A stretch of 14,080 nucleotides of DNA from WHSM01 sp050701635 (lineage in GTDB: Bacteria; Actinomycetota; Actinomycetes; Mycobacteriales; Micromonosporaceae). The notes below the pieces were generated by a model. That model saw only the letters and a list, made by a program, of their open reading frames with translations. It did not search any database and was not told where the DNA came from. The stretch covers positions 1-14,080 of the forward strand of contig JBOGDF010000123.1 of NCBI GenBank assembly GCA_050701635.1. The letters run 5' to 3'. Made by a program: the position numbers and the translations under genes. Numbering within the stretch: the stretch's first letter is position 1; each line of letters opens with the position of its first letter. Below, in pieces: positions 13,326 to 14,080 of this stretch.

Positions 13326-13388
13326 GTGGCCTCCTGGTGGCGTGGTGGTCTGTCGCCAGGGTAGTGGAAAAGCTCCTGCAAACCGAAT

Positions 13389-13394
13389 AGTCTA
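13389..13394 (-). promoter_or_regulatory. Candidate -10 element for kamA
   Basis: TAGACT on the minus strand fits TAnnnT and would give a leader of about 55-60 nt before the GTG at 13325. No clear -35 box is seen at 17-18 bp. Weak support, based on motif and position only. Confidence 0.3.
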
Positions 13395-13404
13395 CCGAAG
13401 GATT

Positions 13405-13420
13405 TCCCGTTAGTACGGGA
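13405..13420. promoter_or_regulatory. Inverted repeat in the kamA/kdd divergent region, candidate operator
   Basis: TCCCGT and ACGGGA form 6-bp arms around TAGT, near the centre of the 127-bp gap between the divergent starts at 13325 and 13453. A regulator bound there could control both lysine-catabolic transcription units. No binding protein is identifiable. Confidence 0.4.
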
Positions 13421-13452
13421 TCTAAACGCGAACACCACTGGAGGTACGCCAC

Positions 13453-14080
13453 GTGAGCACCCACCGAGCCGGCTCGCCCGTGGGGCTGCACCGCGTGCTC
13501 GAGCCCGCTGGCGTACTGCCCCAGGCGGCCACTCGACTCGACGCCGACCCAGAGCTGTGGCCGGACGAGGTGAGGATCTCCGTCGAACGGCTCAACCTGG
13601 ACGCCGCCAGCTACCGGCAGCTCGCCGAGAAGCACCACGGCGACGGCGACGCGATCCGCGCCGAGGTGCTGGAGATCGTCGCCGCCCGGGGCAAGATGCA
13701 GAACCCGGTGACCGGCTCCGGCGGCATGCTGATCGGCACCGTCGACGAGGTCGGCCCGGACTCGCCCCTCGAGCTCAAGCCCGGCCAGCGGGTCGCCACC
13801 CTGGTCTCGCTCACGCTGACCCCGCTGGCGATCAGCGACGGGCTGGCGCGCTGGGACGGCCGCAGCGAGCAGGTGCCGTGTTCCGGGCACGCCATCCTGT
13901 TCGGCCGTTCGATCGCGGCGGTGCTACCCGACGATCTGCATCCAGAGCTGGCGCTTGCGGTAATGGACGTGTGCGGCGCTCCGGCGTTGACCGCCCGGGT
14001 GGTACGCAGCACCGCCGCCGCTCTGGCCACCGAGGCCGGCTCCGGCGGACCTTCCGGCGACCCGCTGGGCAGCACGGGCC
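13453..14080 (+). CDS. kdd: L-erythro-3,5-diaminohexanoate dehydrogenase, 3' end outside window
   Basis: Starts at GTG 13453, with GGAGG eight bases upstream, and stays open for 209 codons to the window edge; the whole enzyme is about 340-350 aa. It oxidises 3,5-diaminohexanoate to 5-amino-3-oxohexanoate with NAD(P)+ in anaerobic-type lysine degradation. Diagnostic segments are GLHRVLEPAGVLPQAA near residue 10, ISVERLNLDAASYRQL near 49, GKMQNPVTGSGGMLIGTV near 82-99 and VATLVSLTLTPLAI. The Rossmann NAD-binding domain would follow the visible end. The last residues (GSGGPSGDPLGSTG) are low-complexity and probably a linker or an insert just before that domain. kamA lies divergently across a 127-bp regulatory gap; later pathway genes probably follow downstream. 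Confidence 0.93.
   Translation, partial: MSTHRAGSPVGLHRVLEPAGVLPQAATRLDADPELWPDEVRISVERLNLDAASYRQLAEKHHGDGDAIRAEVLEIVAARGKMQNPVTGSGGMLIGTVDEVGPDSPLELKPGQRVATLVSLTLTPLAISDGLARWDGRSEQVPCSGHAILFGRSIAAVLPDDLHPELALAVMDVCGAPALTARVVRSTAAALATEAGSGGPSGDPLGSTG

Noticed and set aside
11391..13364. 657-codon plus-strand open frame opposite kamA
   Set aside because: The plus-strand product is low-complexity Val/His/Gly/Arg and antisense to an unmistakable radical-SAM enzyme.

Overview
The window is very GC-rich, densely packed and leans on GTG starts and on cgtac-containing codon pairs. With the actinobacteria-restricted families present (DUF6879, DUF5753-type HTH) it points to a filamentous actinomycete, most likely in or near Micromonosporaceae. 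The family assignment is inference; no rRNA or marker gene lies in the window. No tRNA, rRNA, insertion sequence or CRISPR array was seen.

Left part (1-4711), mostly housekeeping. A YndJ-like membrane protein, cut by the window edge, is translationally coupled (ATGA) to a DUF1990 protein. They converge on an adenosine-deaminase-family gene that carries an unusual SLHTDIP motif and a repeat-derived insert. Divergent from it is an acyl-CoA dehydrogenase followed by an Lrp/AsnC regulator. All three of these starts have a TAnnnT hexamer 6-7 bp upstream, the geometry of leaderless transcripts. A histidine-phosphatase gene abuts the Lrp gene stop to stop. Divergent from it, across a perfect 13-bp palindrome, is a MmcQ/YjbR gene broken by a one-base frameshift.

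Middle part (4712-9709), accessory. A 66-bp scrap matches the C-terminus of the DUF5753 regulator found 5 kb further on. It is followed by a DUF2975 membrane protein / small Xre-type HTH pair with a nested 32-bp palindrome over its promoter. Next is a two-gene secretion operon: a CBM-linker-GH18 chitinase, then a ricin-type lectin fused to a polysaccharide-lyase-like domain. It has a recognisable promoter, a 13-bp palindrome placed just after the predicted transcription start, and a strong terminator. A RibD-C/dihydrofolate-reductase-family gene follows.

Right part (9714-14080). A tightly overlapping three-gene operon on the minus strand (67-aa protein, DUF6879, HTH-DUF5753) has a perfect 10-bp tandem repeat against its -35 box. 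It resembles the paired small-protein/Xre regulators of actinomycetes, but with a DUF6879 partner, and is the best candidate here for a little-described system. A small Cys-rich ORF shares its stop region (CTAG) with kamA, lysine 2,3-aminomutase. Divergent from kamA is a 3,5-diaminohexanoate dehydrogenase gene that runs off the end. The last two mark the edge of a lysine 'fermentation'-type catabolic cluster.
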